A stretch of 64,000 nt of DNA from Nemopilema nomurai (GCA_003864495.1 ML133421.1:2418001-2482000), one strand, 5' to 3'. Positions 50,501-63,165 are shown, counted from the first letter of the stretch. Program-made: numbers and translations. Notes: a model not told the origin generated them from the sequence alone.

Positions 50501-53066
50501 CAATAAAGAGTTTTCTTAAAAATTTATCCGTAGAAGAGAGAATTTGGAGATGAATGCAAAAGCCATCCAAGAACATCAAGTGGACGCAGAGCGAAAATTC
50601 AAAGAGCAGCAAGACAGAGATGGGAAAATAATACAGCATATGAAGGAGGAACTAGAGAATATGAGAAGAGTCGGGGAAAGCCAGAGCCATGAAGTGCACG
50701 ATTATATTGCAGCGCTAGAAAATGCCAGGTGAAAAAGTGCTCTATCTTAAGGCTTAAGATTAGATTTAACCTAGGACGAAACCTATTTTGTACACATTTG
50801 ATTTTCATGTTTGGCAATGTGGGCACGAAGTCGGGGCGAAACCAGATTAACTGATGCTACGCATGCGTAGTTAAATTACAACAACAACGAAACAAATTTT
50901 CCACATACACGATAAAGATGGAAGTTGCCGAAGTCGCTGTATTTATACTTTGTATTTGCTTGTTGTGCTTTAAGTAATAATTACGATTTCCTGTTTCCTG
51001 AGAGCTTTTTCTATTTCTCTCATTAAGAAGTTTTATTCACACAGGCAGCAGAATTCAGTCTACGAAGAATCTCTCGCGAAGTCGAAGAAGGATTTTGCAA
51101 AGCTATGGAAGAATTTCCAAGCGAAACTTGCACAGATCAGCTCGGTATGTAGGCCTTTTTATGTGTTGTGATTTTCCATCCTTGTGTATTTGCCCCCAGC
51201 AAGATTAGGGGGGGGGGGGGAACTGGCCAAAGAGTCTACCTTTTTTGAAGTGGAAGGGCCTCTGAGCCTTTTTCAGGAAATCTGTCCAAACCCACTCTCT
51301 CGATTTCTCGAACGACGGCACTTTCAACATTTGCCTCGCCATTTATTAATTTTGGTTATTGTGGTTTGCTTTGAATGAAGGCGAATCTACTACAGAAAAT
51401 CGTGATGGTTAAGGGAAGCTCGAAGTGTAAAAGCGGGCCTGATATTTTGAAGTGGCAATGGAATTCATTGTTGACAGTAAAGTCCCGCCTTTAAAAAACT
51501 CATTTCACAAAAACAGCCTGATTGGTTTCTTATTTACAAATATACTTTTTCAAAACAGGGTTTATGTACCTTGGTATAAGAAACATCAATATGCAGTAAA
51601 AAAAAATTCCAACCAGCCTGTTGAGCCTATTGTTTCCCCATAAATGGTTAATTGTTCTACCATTATTATGGCAAAAAATCAGGGTCTTGATCGTATTTCA
51701 CTCCATCTGTCAAAATTGTTCAAGACATGCTTTTATAGCATCCACAAACTTTAACTGAAATGGTGAGAAACTTTCTTTTGAGGTTTTATGAAGCAGTCGA
51801 AAATTTGTCAGCTCTAGCCTTTAAAAAGCCATGAAATTAGCCATGATATATATATATATATCATAAAATATTACTGTGTAAATTTTTAAAGAAACTATGT
51901 ATGAACCAACCTGGAGGGTTTCTTGCAAAATCAGGCCTGAGTTTCTTATAATCCAGTGTCTTTAGGGCGGGACTTTACTGTATTTTTTAGCCTTATCCTC
52001 CCTACCCGGGACGTAGTTGTAGCCGACTTTAAATGAGTACCTCGAGCGGGTTTTTTCTTAATCCTTCTTTGGCTTGTTTTAAACTCTGTTTTAAAATTTA
52101 CCTGGCCCTTGATTGTTGTTTTGGAGACCGGTTACTCTGAAATATTATTCCTCGACTAGTTGGAGGAGCGAAGAAAGGAGCTAGATGATTTGTTCATGAA
52201 GGAGAGGATCAAACTAGATGAGACGCTGAATGACAACAGGATGCTGACCCAAGAACTTCACCAGAAAAAATCCGTTATTCAAAAACTGAATGACGATGTC
52301 CAAACACTGGATGCTTATCAGCAGCAGGTAACCTTTGTTTTGAACTGGATAATTTTAACTTTGGGGTGGGGGTGGGGGTGGAAGGTAGGTAGTTTTTAGG
52401 GTTCTGGGGTCTTTGGCAGTTGTTGGGTTACGTTCAAAAATCGTTTTCACATCAGCCGCGAAGAACTTTAATAATTACGGACTTGAAAAGGAGGTTTTAT
52501 TATCCCTCAAATGTCGCATTGATAAGCTGGATCCGGGAATCGACAAGGCCCGGGAAAATATCCAAGTGTTTTGAAACACCTTTCGTTTAGACCATGCTTA
52601 TGTAGCTTTCAAATGAACAGTTGCGACTCTCTTGTTTTTGTCGGGTCAGGTCAAGATTTACGAAGCAGATTTCAAGATGGAACGAGAAGCACGAGAGAAA
52701 CAACAGAGTGACATCCTTGTTCTGAGGGAAGACATCCATAGATTGAAGTTGGAGAATGATCGGTTGCACGAAGACGTGGAGTCCACGCATAAGCAAAGCT
52801 TGTACGAGCTGCAGAAACGATACGGGCCCATGACACAAGCTTCTCAGGGATATAAAGTTCATCCGACCTCTGGAATCTATGGTAGAGGTGCCCAGGCCCC
52901 TGACAGTCGCATGAACTACTCGATGGCACGTAACTCATCGCGAAATAGTTTTGATGCTCCTCCGCAGAAGTCAGACCAGGTGATGCAACGAGCATGCCCC
53001 AAATGCCACACCAACTTCCCCGATCTAGACACTTTGCAGATTCACGTTTTGGAGTGCGTTGATTGA
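44591..53066 (+). CDS. OPTN: Optineurin/NEMO-family ubiquitin-binding coiled-coil adaptor
   Basis: Eleven coding exons: 44591-44776, 46361-46549, 46963-47487, 48073-48192, 48764-48820, 49409-49552, 49932-50224, 50534-50728, 51045-51144, 52160-52327, 52650-53066, giving 797 aa (human OPTN is 577, NEMO 419). Nearly all is heptad-rich coiled coil. The UBAN ubiquitin-binding motif is at about 656-690 (IYEADFKMEREAREK, with Asp666/Phe667 conserved), and a C-terminal CCHC zinc finger at 774-797 (Cys775, Cys778, His791, Cys795; DTLQIHVLEC core) binds ubiquitin in the family. The stretch QSLYELQKRYG after UBAN matches optineurin better than NEMO. FTQI (415-418), preceded by SEE, resembles the LC3-interacting region of optineurin. 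Expected role: linking polyubiquitin to selective autophagy or TBK1/IKK signalling. TTCAG just before the ATG suggests an upstream noncoding exon. One intron (49553 donor) is GC-AG. OPTN versus a pre-duplication OPTN/NEMO ancestor is undecided. Confidence 0.88.
49553..49931 (+). other. GC-AG intron in the optineurin-like gene
   Basis: The exon 49409-49552 ends AAG and is followed by GCAAGT, the standard consensus of GC-type U2 donors; the acceptor is CTCAG at 49927-49931. Reading phase is kept (48 whole codons). No alternative GT donor keeps the frame as neatly. Confidence 0.75.
50857..50870. repeat. 14-bp perfect palindrome
   Basis: CTACGCATGCGTAG, reading identically on both strands, in the intron after exon 50534-50728 of the optineurin-like gene. 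Possibly the centre of a degenerate foldback; otherwise unexplained. Confidence 0.6.
51208..51220. repeat. G13 homopolymer
   Basis: Thirteen consecutive G in an intron of the optineurin-like gene, about 60 bp past the exon 51045-51144 donor. Confidence 0.9.
51474..51981. mobile_element. Nonautonomous TIR element, 508 bp
   Basis: Begins ACAGTAAAGTCCCGCC and ends with the exact reverse complement GGCGGGACTTTACTGT, giving 16-bp perfect terminal inverted repeats. The interior has no transposase and includes an (AT)n tract near 51846-51861. It sits wholly in the intron between exons 51045-51144 and 52160-52327 of the optineurin-like gene. No unambiguous target-site duplication is visible, so the superfamily is left open. 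Confidence 0.8.
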
Positions 53067-53920
53067 GGGTACCCTCTGAATGTGTGGTGAGGCATGTTGG
53101 TCAGGGCAAAACAAACTAACGCACTTCATAATAATCATTTACCACTGTGTCTGGTGGTTACTTTTAGTACCAAATGTTTTTAATTGAAGGACATTGATTT
53201 GGGTCTTACGACAAGGGGTATAAAAATGCGACATCACAAATGCAAGGTGGCAATGCAAGAATGGAATATGTATTGTGTAATTCTCTATTATACGATCCGC
53301 TGCGAAACAAAAGCGGTCGTGTGTAAACAGGCCCCGGAAGGATATATTATGGCCTACCCAGTATAACATATTATGGTTTATCCTTTATCTGTGTTTTTAT
53401 AAGCATGCGATTTTAATTTCTGCTAAGGGTGCTTTGTCAATTAGTAATGTGATGATGGTTTGACCGCATTCGATTGCATCAAAAGATTGGATCTGTCTCG
53501 GTACCAGCATTTCAATCAATTGCAATTTTCCCATTAAATCCAATTTCTTTTCGATCTTCCTTGCCATTAGCAATTGTAATTACATTATCTGTTATATGTC
53601 ATTTTAAAGAGACTTCTGTTAATCACGAAAGTTTTGATTGTCTTCTTGAAACTCAATAGTTATAGTAAGATAATTACTGTAAATGTAAGTAGAAAATGAT
53701 GTACTAATTGATGTTGCTGTAGTTGTTGTTGCAGCTGTATTATTTGGTAGATCGCCATGGCAAAAATCACGTGCACCTGTTCATTTGGAGCGTTTTCTTT
53801 GATTCTCTCAGGTTTTGGGATTGTCATTCGTTGGGAATGTTTTGTTCTTTTAAACGCGCGTTTTTTATTTTGTAATGAAAATAGGCAAGATGTATTGCTA
53901 ATTGTCATCATATTTGCTGA

Positions 53921-54256
53921 TACACGCTTTTTTATAAGGAACCTACCACAAGGCCTAGCTCCAAAAGTTCCTTATTCGTAGACCTAAAGTCATCAGATTT
54001 TAGTACCAAAAGTTCCTTAAAAGTTCCTTAATTTTCACTGCACATCAATAAGCCTTAACACTTAAAAGAGAGAGGGGCGAGATAGACTATGCGGAAACTA
54101 CTCGACGAAGCACTTGACACACGAATAGCAAACAATCTTTGCGAGTATTGGCTGCAAATGAATGGAAACGGCTTTAAATTTCTAATCGAAAAGTTCCCTA
54201 GGGATTTCGTTTTTAGTAGTATAAGTTCTTTATATATTTCGGTCTTCTACATGTAA
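53921..54256 (-). mobile_element. TIR element with AAGGAAC motifs, copy 2 (other end lost)
   Basis: Homologous to 4764-5142 in inverted orientation. It keeps the TACACGCTTTTTTATAAGG terminus at its left side, which corresponds to the end missing in copy 1, and stops at CTACATGTAATTGG where copy 1 continues into its own terminus. On the plus strand 54089-54256 it contains a 55-codon frame from MRKLLD to SVFYM, aligned with the 64-codon frame of copy 1; the length difference is 27 bp, a multiple of three. Confidence 0.75.
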
Positions 54257-54812
54257 TTGGTGAATTTAAACGGAATATTGACGTGTATGAAATGAATCAC
54301 AGTGACTAGAAGAGGGTGGATTTGCATTTTTCTACCAGGGTAGCTTGAATATTGTCGAAGTATAAAAATTTAAAATGCACAGAAGCTTTGAGGGCAAGTC
54401 CAAGGATTATGGTGAATCAAAGGAGGATAGCCACAAGCCATTCTCAAAAGCAGATTGTAAAAACGGTATAAATTGTGCATTTTCTAAAGTTAACTTACAG
54501 ACCCTTAACACAACTTTGCTAGCGGCTCCCAAGGATCGCTGCCGGGTCCTAATCTTCTTGTTAAAAACATGTCTTTTGGATAACACACATTTCTATTGCT
54601 AACTACCTGGGCAAAGACTAGATTATTCCGTATTTTGTTGAAACATGCAGTTCAAATCGAAAATGGGACTGCAGAGATTGAACAAAATGTTGTATTTTAT
54701 ATGAATTTCTTAAACTTTGAAACAACTTCGCATGAAAAATGTCACCCAGAAATTGTTCATGGATTGACATGTCTTGGAATAGTTTTTGATACTATAGTCC
54801 TATCAACACCAC

Positions 54813-54999
54813 ACAAACCAACCCAGGTTCGCCCCAGGTTTAAGCTAACCCAGGTTAGATTTTTTAGTGGGGACACGACTAGCCTGGGTTCCCTCTGGGT
54901 TCGTTTAACCCATCTCAAGAGGTGGGTTCGGTCGGACCCAGGTTAGTGTTCTGAATGTCTAGTTTGGACACAAAACCTGGGGCGAACCTGGGTTTGTTT
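54813..54999. mobile_element. Short TIR element, about 187 bp, with AACCCAGGTT motifs
   Basis: Left end ACAAACC-A-ACCCAGGTTCGCCCCAGG and right end whose complement reads AACAAACCCAGGTTCGCCCCAGG, i.e. terminal inverted repeats of about 25 bp with one small indel. The interior repeats the AACCCAGGTT/CCTGGGTT motif several times on both strands and has a central hairpin (AACCCATCTC...AGGTGGGTT). No coding capacity. Confidence 0.8.
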
Positions 55000-57388
55000 T
55001 TTAATGCATGCGCATATTCGAATGTGTTTTCATTTTGCGCAATGAAAATTAAAAGTACGTTACATGCAAACAGTCACACTACGCTCGAAGACGCATTCAA
55101 GATGCAGCCAAAATTCTGTTAAATCTTGACTGCCACGCCATTTGATATTTCTTACGAATAAACTGCATTGCCAGGAAAAACATTTTGGACAAAATACAGT
55201 AAAGTGCGACTCCAACAGCTTTCATCTTGATCGTGTTTGTGGAATGAGCTAAATGTCGATTTCCTTTCTTTACGTAGCTGTCACATTTGTCCAATTTTCT
55301 GTTTTTTTCTCTCGATTGTATAGTTTAAGTTTAATATTAAGAAACTAAATTGCTCGTTTCTTAAAATTGCTTGAATTATCCTTTAACCAACTCATCGATT
55401 TTTAAAAAGTTTTTCCTATCATTAAACTGTGTAAAAAGCAATTGATGTTAAAATGAATTCTCCTTCTAAAAGGATAGGCTACACTTTGTTCAGTTGGCAA
55501 GTTGACCTTAGCACGACCCTCGTAAGTAGGGTGTGTGGTTTACTTTTGATAGTGTTAACGGTAAGTAAAGTTCATAGCCGTATTATTCTAGGGATTCTCT
55601 AACAATCTACTCGAATATATTACAAAATATTTGATTTCCTTTCCTTTTACTTATTAACCTTTGCCTGACCCATGAAGCTGCTATAAAGCAAATTTCCAAG
55701 AATTAAAAAATAATAAGAGCTCTTCAGTTCAGGGTTGCAAAGAGAAAGCCCAAATTCCAATATGTCAAGTGTCACAGAAAAGAGGATTTTAGCAAAAACT
55801 GAACTTGTGATCGAAAGCCCTGAAAACTAAATAAACCTTCTCTTGTAAATTTGTTTGCTTGTTTTATCATAATCATAATCTGTATCATAATTTCACTTAA
55901 AGATTCTAAAGATATTTGGTTCATTCGATTCAAATTTTTGATAATTTTTGCAGTTTATAAAAGAATGCAGTTGCTATGAATGTTGTAACCTAAATATAGT
56001 TGAAAATATTTAGAATATTCTGTGGGATAATGAAATCTTACAAAAAGCCCTCAAGCAACCGCAGAGGAAGCGCTATCCAATCCTCTTCTTTTATATCTAC
56101 GATAAGTAACTATACAGACGCCAATATTTGCATGGTTTTATTTTTTATTAATGCCACACCCCAAGCCACGTGAAGTTTTCTTGAAGACGGATTATTATTT
56201 TGAAACACACGAAATTTTCGTGCTTGGCAGAAACAAGTGGAGGCAAACATGCTGTCTCCTTCGGCTCTTGATATGATATCGGAAAAGGAATCCATCGTCA
56301 TGGCCTATCTTCTAAATGGACTTTCCACGTCAATATACCATTCCTTATGACTGGCTCAGTGAGTGCTTCTACACCGTCAAAGTGTTCTTCTCTCCATTTC
56401 ATCTTTTTCTCCTTAATATCGCAAATTGTTTGCCTGTTGCCAGTTCTAGCAATTCAAAGTCGACAGCACTTGCAGCTCGCTTCGTTCTTTAGCACAGCTC
56501 TTTTCGCCATTTTTTACGACTGATAGTGATATTTTCTAATAAAAGCGAGGCTATTTCACGTTAAATCAATCATGTTACAAGAACGGCTTTAACTTATGCA
56601 ATTTTGGAAATGATCATTTCTCAAAGAAGTTTCCTATAATGAAATATTAGAAACAATACGCAACCACTCTAGCTCGTGCAGGGCTAGCAATGACTTGTAA
56701 AATGTAAATCCTTGCAGCGAATTTATGGAAGTAGTGGTGAAAAGACACGTTTGAAAGAGGTAAAACTGTGCATCATATTATTCTAATTTATTTGGGCAGC
56801 GATTCCCCATAACTTTAACCCCTACCTTTACACTTACAAATACAAGTGCACACTTGAGAAATGTTGACGCTAAAGGCATTCTGATATTATTTCAATATTG
56901 ACTCTTTTATTATTCACTGTAATGAAAATAACCCGCCATAGATCGGTTGACAGAAGAACTTGAGTCCAAAATTTCAGTGTTCGCTGCATGACGAAGTGTA
57001 AAGTTATGAACTTAAAAGCAGCCAAACAGCAGTACTGTTCAAGGAAGATTTGTTTTGAAGGAAATTCTATGATCAGCATTGCTATGCTCATTCTATAACT
57101 GTTATAGAATGATTTTTATTTTAGATAATACAGTTATAAAGCAATTTAGCCGCATGTTATTGAAAACAATGGTAGTAAGTTTCAAGTTTGTACTGCGCCG
57201 CACCTGTGCAGTTTTCTGAGTAGCAGGTATCGCGTGCCTCGTGGAAAATTACAGTGAACAACTAAACCAATATTTCTTCCAAAAGTCACTCATGTAATTT
57301 CTTTTTATTGCATGTCCCATTTGTTGATGCTGTGTTAAATCAATTCTCCACAGCTCCAGACGGAGTTTGTTTTGACAGTTTTTTTTAT

Positions 57389-57394
57389 CACGTG
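57389..57394. promoter_or_regulatory. E-box CACGTG upstream of the CLOCK-like gene
   Basis: CACGTG within TATCACGTGACAG, about 390 bp upstream of the putative start codon. This is the canonical site of CLOCK:BMAL/CYCLE-type heterodimers and of MiT/USF factors. Autoregulation is inference only. Confidence 0.4.
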
Positions 57395-57782
57395 ACAGCT
57401 TCTACCAATGAGTGCTGCTTTCAGGCAATAATTTTTATTCATAACTTTTTGCCGTACTGTACGCATATGCATTGGACAATATTCTTCTCCGATAGTTCGT
57501 ATTCATTCGCAGATAGACGGTTGCCCAAATGAGTCTTGTGACATTTTAGTTTGCTTGGATTGGGAGGGAGAGCAGATTATTTGACTGGTTACTGACAGAG
57601 GCTGTGAATGAAGTAATTGGCTGTTACGAAGGAGCCTGTACTTGGAACTGTACAAAAAGCCCAGGGCGAAAGGAGCAAGGTTCAGTGCGTGATAATGCCT
57701 GCTTGTTTATTTAATTGGTTGCAAACCTAGGACGAAACGGGATTTATCAACCACAAAAAGTCGGGCGCAAGCAAATGCAGTC

Positions 57783-60700
57783 ATGTTACAGTCAAGTATG
57801 GCGACTATCAACGAATGCGCGGCGGAGAACGAAGAGCCAGGAAACAGCCAGCATCAGTATAAAAACAACAGGGAAGGTGCAATTGGAAATGAAAACGACT
57901 CGGCAGATGAGGCCAGCTATAGTAGTGCAACGAGTCTAGATTCACTGGCTGATTCAAGAGCCAGGTTAGTGCTAGCCTATGATATTTTTGCAATATTTGC
58001 CTACCGGTCTGTCAGTAACTGTTGTTTATCCAAGAACACTCATGGCCTCTGCAACGAGTTTGGATGTATGATGAACGTTGGCAGAAATAATATATCTGCT
58101 TGAATCCAAGCTGCATGCAGTTTTTGGTCCGTACCTTGAAAGTTCAATGTGTGTTGAAAATATTTCTGCTTATGTTGCATGCCCCCGACTAATAAGGCCT
58201 CCGGTATTTTTGCCCCCGACGATGTGTTTAATGAGCGTCACGCCATCATTTTCTCTATCATTTTCTCTTCTGCATCTTGTTTCAATGGATCGAATAGCTG
58301 TTATTTATTTTCATTTCACATTTCCTCATTCAGCCAAAGTTGAGAATTCTTGCTGCGGTACTGACCAACTTTCAGTCCAGACTTTCTTGCTTTTGCAAAT
58401 TTCTGTACCACCGAACTTTTGAAGCCGGGTTAAACTTTTGAAGGGGAAAGTTGCTTTTGTTGCAATTGTTTCTGAGAGTAGAAATGTTCACAATTTTAAG
58501 CATGAGCATTGACGAAGGAATGTCTCATCGTTCGAAACTTCCAAAGAAAATATATGTTGAAAAACATGGCATCCAAACGGGTTTCCTAATTTTCCTGCTA
58601 ACCAGAAAAGTTATTGTGTGCATTCATAAACAGGTAAAATAATGTTCATTGTCCATGGAATCCCGCAAGAAAATCTTTCCAGCCACCTGGAACTTTTAAT
58701 GTCATGCTTGGAAGGATGTGTATTCACTCTGACCTACTGTGACATTCAAAGTATTCAGTATATTTGCTTCAGTAAAATATAAAGGCTTTATTTTGTAACC
58801 TTGATATCTCTCAAAATTGTGACTTTGAGCATGAGACACATAAAATCAACCTGCAAATAAAAGAGGTGCAGGATTTTGAATCGTTGTTTCTTGAGTGGTA
58901 TATACCAAAAATTTCAATTTCAAGTTCGAATATTTCCTTAATAATGGAATGTATCAACATTTGGTACTAATGTTTCACTTGCATTGCCAAACATGCTTCT
59001 ATAAGTAAGGATATTAAAGAAAGTTGGGTGACCTACTTTTTAGAAAAAATTGATGGTAAAATTTGAAGACCATTGTTTGCTGGCTTTCATAAAGTGCTTA
59101 ATGTAGTGCTAGCAGAAAGCTGTCCACTTTTGATAGAAAATGATGTTTCTATGTTGTTACTAATATTTTCATTTTTAATGTGTCCCTTGGGCATCTGTTA
59201 AAGAATGTTCTGACTATACGATTATCCTAGTTGGTAGTTATCTTGCTTAAATGTACATAGAACTTAGCCATGTGACCGCTAACTTTTGAGTACTGGCTGT
59301 TAGGAAAAAGAGTTTTTTTGGGAGTTTGAGGTATGATAGTGTTAGAGCTTTTCATTAAGCACAAAAACTAGACAAAGGAAACATGATTTGATGCTGGAAT
59401 TTAGAATATAAGTCAGATCTTTTATTCAGGTTTGACATTTTTAATGGAATTTATAGTGGCAATTTTTCTTCTAAATAAAGTCTTGAATACCATACACATA
59501 GTAGAACCAGCTTTGCTGTCCACTTTTTCACTGACCATTTTATCCAATATATATTGTTATAATACAAAAGTACTGAGCAATAAGTCAAATGGTTGGAATG
59601 TATATACTTTAGTATAATTTGGAATATTTGGGGACAAATTGAAAACTTTTTGGATACACAACTGTTTTACACATTTATTGCTGATGTTAAAACTGAAGAG
59701 TGACATGGAAAAGAAAGATAAAGAATGGTGTTTGTGTCAGGATAATAGAAGATTTTTGGAAAATAGCCCAGCAATTTTGAACTACTCAAGAATGATAAAT
59801 GTGGGTGGACAAATTGTAAAAGCAGCCTGAAATTGGAATTTTATAGTTTTGCTGCATGTACCATTATATTTGATTGATCACCTTCCATGTCTTTAAAAGC
59901 AACGTGTCCTATGCCTTGCCCCCTTGTGCTTTGCCAAGGTTGAGCTGTTGATATTACTTAAATCAGAAACAAAGTCTGTTGCAATTTGAGAAGATGTTTC
60001 TGATGTACCAACTGCTAAATGTTATCTTGTTTCCAACTACAAATCTCTTCTTGAGAAAAACATTAAATTTTGGATTGTTGAAAATTAGTTTAAAAAGGTG
60101 CTTATCAAAAACAGCTAAGCAGGCATGGATCATGTGATGTTGCTGAAATTGGTTCTTTTTATGCATTATGCAGCTAAAGCTCTTCTGTCTTTATGATATC
60201 AAGCTTTGTATGGCAGAAAGCAATTTATCAACAATCTATATTTAGAGACTAGCATTATCATTATTTCTGTTGTCCAGGGATTACTAACTTTGCTATTGTC
60301 AATTATTTTTTTGTTTTATGTGAGTGGAACATTTTGAGTAAAACAGCTTTTGCACATTTTTTTGTCTGCCATTATTATTGCTTTTTTGTTGGGGCAGATT
60401 GAAATAGAAAATTTACAAAGTTTTAGGCAAAAGCAAGTCAAGCAATAGAAACCAAGAAGACAATTTTTCGTTTTTTTAAATTTGGAGAGTTTGTCATTTA
60501 TCTTTCTGATTATTTTATGTGATTTCATTCAAATAGAAGACATCTGTTCATTTTTTTTCTTATAGATTACTTTTCTACTGCTCTTTTCCAGGAAGTATTG
60601 CGTCAAAAGAAGGAACAAACCAACCAACCATTTTTTGTAATTCTTCTTATACTCTTTATTTAAGCTTGTTTGAAATTCTTTTAAACTCTTTAATCTGCTA

Positions 60701-63165
60701 ATATATCTGCTAATTGATTGAAACACTGTCTGAATCATCTAGATCACAAAAAGCCAGGAACATCACTGAAAAACGGCGTCGTGATAAGCTCAACATGTAC
60801 ATCAATCAGCTGGCCGCCCTGCTGCCCTCTGCTGATCATCATCGCATGGACAAATCATCTGTCTTGAAACAGGGAGTTGATTATTTAAAGCGATACAATA
60901 GTGAGTGATCATTTTTCGTGTTATTCATCTTAAAATAATTTGGTACAAACTTGCCACATTTTGAGCAGAAGAATCAGAGACACTTATGTGTTTTTAGTTA
61001 TGAACAATTTTTTTCTATCAAGTCTTATTATTTCTTTATCAGTTTTTATCTGTTAATTGTTGTACCCATAGAATCTATTTAGCTGTTTTTCAAATTTTAT
61101 AAACATATCTAATTTTTATCTATTTATCAGTTTTCACCTATTCAATCTAGTTATTAGATTTTATCTTATTTATCATTTTTGTCTGTTTATCAATTTTGCT
61201 TATTCAATCTACCCATCTTAAAGTGTCTTTCAGTATCATTTCAGTATCAATTCAGTACAGTTTTATTCTTTTTTGTTTAGTGACATTTGTTAAAGTTTTT
61301 CTTTATGTTATTTTTTTAAATAATTCAATTTACTTTGTTTTCCTATGAAAGTAAGGTTTGGGGGGCCTGAATTGCTTTAGATTCAGATTTCATTGTAAGC
61401 CCCCTTGAATAACATCATAATCTCTGCTACCAATGATTGCAAATTGAGATATGCCTTTGACCATGAAAAGTCAACCATATACCAAAAACATTGAAGATAC
61501 AATCATGAATGATGCTCAAACTAATAGGATGTTTAAACTCTAGGTTCTTCAGAGGGCACTGGCAATGGAGGGCTGAAAGACTCATCTTTTTTATCAGCAG
61601 AGGAGCTTGGAGAGTTGACAATGGAAGTAAGTATAATTTGCAATTGGAGATGATCTATATAACATAAGCACCTGTTAGTCCTTTTAATCTATTATAAAAG
61701 TTTTTTCCCCCTCTCCTATAGCATTTTTAGTCAATTGATGTATTCGATTGATGTATTTGAAATCATTCAAAGCAAATTCCAATCATCTTACTAGTTTGAA
61801 TTTATTCTTGACCCTTGCTGTTTGCAAACTCTAGTTTTTATCTCCAATTTTAACTTTTAGAACGACGTATTTCAGGAAACTTCACTTTTTAATTGCAAAC
61901 ACCTGCTACCTCAGACTTTGATTTCCCAATTTCTGTAGTACCGTCTAAAATTTACCGTAAAATTCATCAAAAATGATGAAATACTTCGCTCAGTTTCCGC
62001 ACAAACTAACTTTCATGGTGCTTTTTGCTTTGTAATTGTCGCGAGAGCAAAAATGTGACGAAGCCGTTAAAACAATGCCACATCTAACAGCATGTAGAGA
62101 TATCTAGGTTGATTGGTTTTGCCGCAATGCGTATAATGTCATTGAAATCAAAATGACTGTAGAGCGTCAAGAAGCAATATTACGGCAATTTAATAAAAAT
62201 GGTCGCCAGATCTTCATATGAGCCAAAAAGTCTTTAAAACAGGTAATGGCTCGTTCACTGCCAGAATTGGACGTCTTTTGTGGATACGGAGCACCATGAA
62301 AAGAATTTGTGGAAATAGCTTTCTAAAACTTAACTTGTGAAAATGGCTTTCTAAAAAAACTTCACTATTTCAATGTATTTGGAAACAGTGATTGTTCATT
62401 CTATGACGTTTGTTGTAAACTCGATTTCTGATTTCGATCCCGCAGGCTCTCGATGGTGTTGTGTTGATAATTAATGAATGCGGAGTGATGAAATATGTTG
62501 CAGAACAAGTAAACACCGTTTTTGGATTTGAATCTGTAAGTTGTGCTGTTGAGCTTTTAAAGCCAAGAGGTCTTGCCCAACTTATGAGTTTTCATATATC
62601 TTACATTGCTTGTTGCTAAACGTTTCTTCTGTCGATCTGGAATCCTTAAAAAAAACAGATTTGACATGAATCGATTGGCTGTCTTATCTCTTTGGCCATG
62701 CTTGTCTTAGAAGGGAGTTGAAGAGTCATCTTGATATCTCTAAAAAGGCTCTTTTTATTGAAGTTTATGTCCATTTTCTTTTTATTCAATATGTCAATCG
62801 TCATTTCCTGACGATTTCTATGTGCTTTGAAGATAAAACTCATAATCATATCGCTTTTATGTGAAATACTTTTGCTTTTGTCATTGCAAAGTCTGGTTTT
62901 GGCTATTAAATAGTTATGGATGCTAAAGTGTTAGGTTTAGTCTAAGTTTGCTAAATTGACATATGTAAAGACATTAGAGCTTTAAAATGACATCACCAGT
63001 GAGCTGTCAACTGTGAATGAATTATTTTCAAGGCAAATTTGGTTGGCCAGTCAATAGAGAAGTTGGTACACCCTAATGATTTGGGCGATGTTATAAGCAA
63101 AGTGAAAAGACAATCACCCGAAGAAAAAGCACCTGAAGTCAAGCTTACTAATATCCAAGATTATC
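57783..63165 (+). CDS. CLOCK: CLOCK-like bHLH-PAS transcription factor, 3' end outside window
   Basis: Five coding exons: 57783-57964, 60743-60900, 61544-61626, 62446-62535, 63033-63165; phases join and the last donor (C|GTGAGT) leads out of the window. Exon 1 encodes an acidic Ser/Asn-rich N-terminus (ATG 57783, or 57798 with better context). Exon 2 is a full bHLH (about residues 62-113): basic region RNITEKRRRDKLN, then a loop and second helix with MDKSSVLKQGVDYLK. The MDKS(S/T)VL signature and the following FLSAEELGELTMEALDG leading into PAS-A match CLOCK/NPAS2 better than BMAL/ARNT, SIM, HIF or Met. PAS-A continues through IINECGVMKYVAEQVNTVFG and NLVGQSIEKLVHPNDL. CLOCK dimerises with a BMAL/CYCLE partner on E-boxes in the circadian loop. 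PAS-B and the activation region lie off the right edge. Orthology within bHLH-PAS should be settled by phylogeny. Confidence 0.8.

Larger units (their letters stand above)
53067..57782. other. Intergenic region between OPTN-like and CLOCK-like genes
   Basis: Tandem same-strand genes separated by 4.7 kb. Holds the second AAGGAAC element (53921-54256), a TIR element (54813-54999) and an E-box (57389-57394). The rest is AT-rich with no recognised gene. The 116-codon frame at 54596-54946 runs into the TIR element and is not credible. Confidence 0.55.

Noticed and set aside
44591..53066. Assignment of the UBAN protein as NEMO (IKBKG)
   Set aside because: The segment after UBAN and the LIR-like motif fit optineurin better, though a common ancestor of both remains possible.
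54596..54946. 116-codon plus-strand frame
   Set aside because: Its C-terminal third is the 54813-54999 TIR element and the remainder has no similarity I recognise.
60743..63165. Assignment of the bHLH-PAS gene as BMAL/CYCLE, ARNT or Met
   Set aside because: The MDKS(S/T)VL second-helix start and the pre-PAS segment match CLOCK/NPAS2 more closely.
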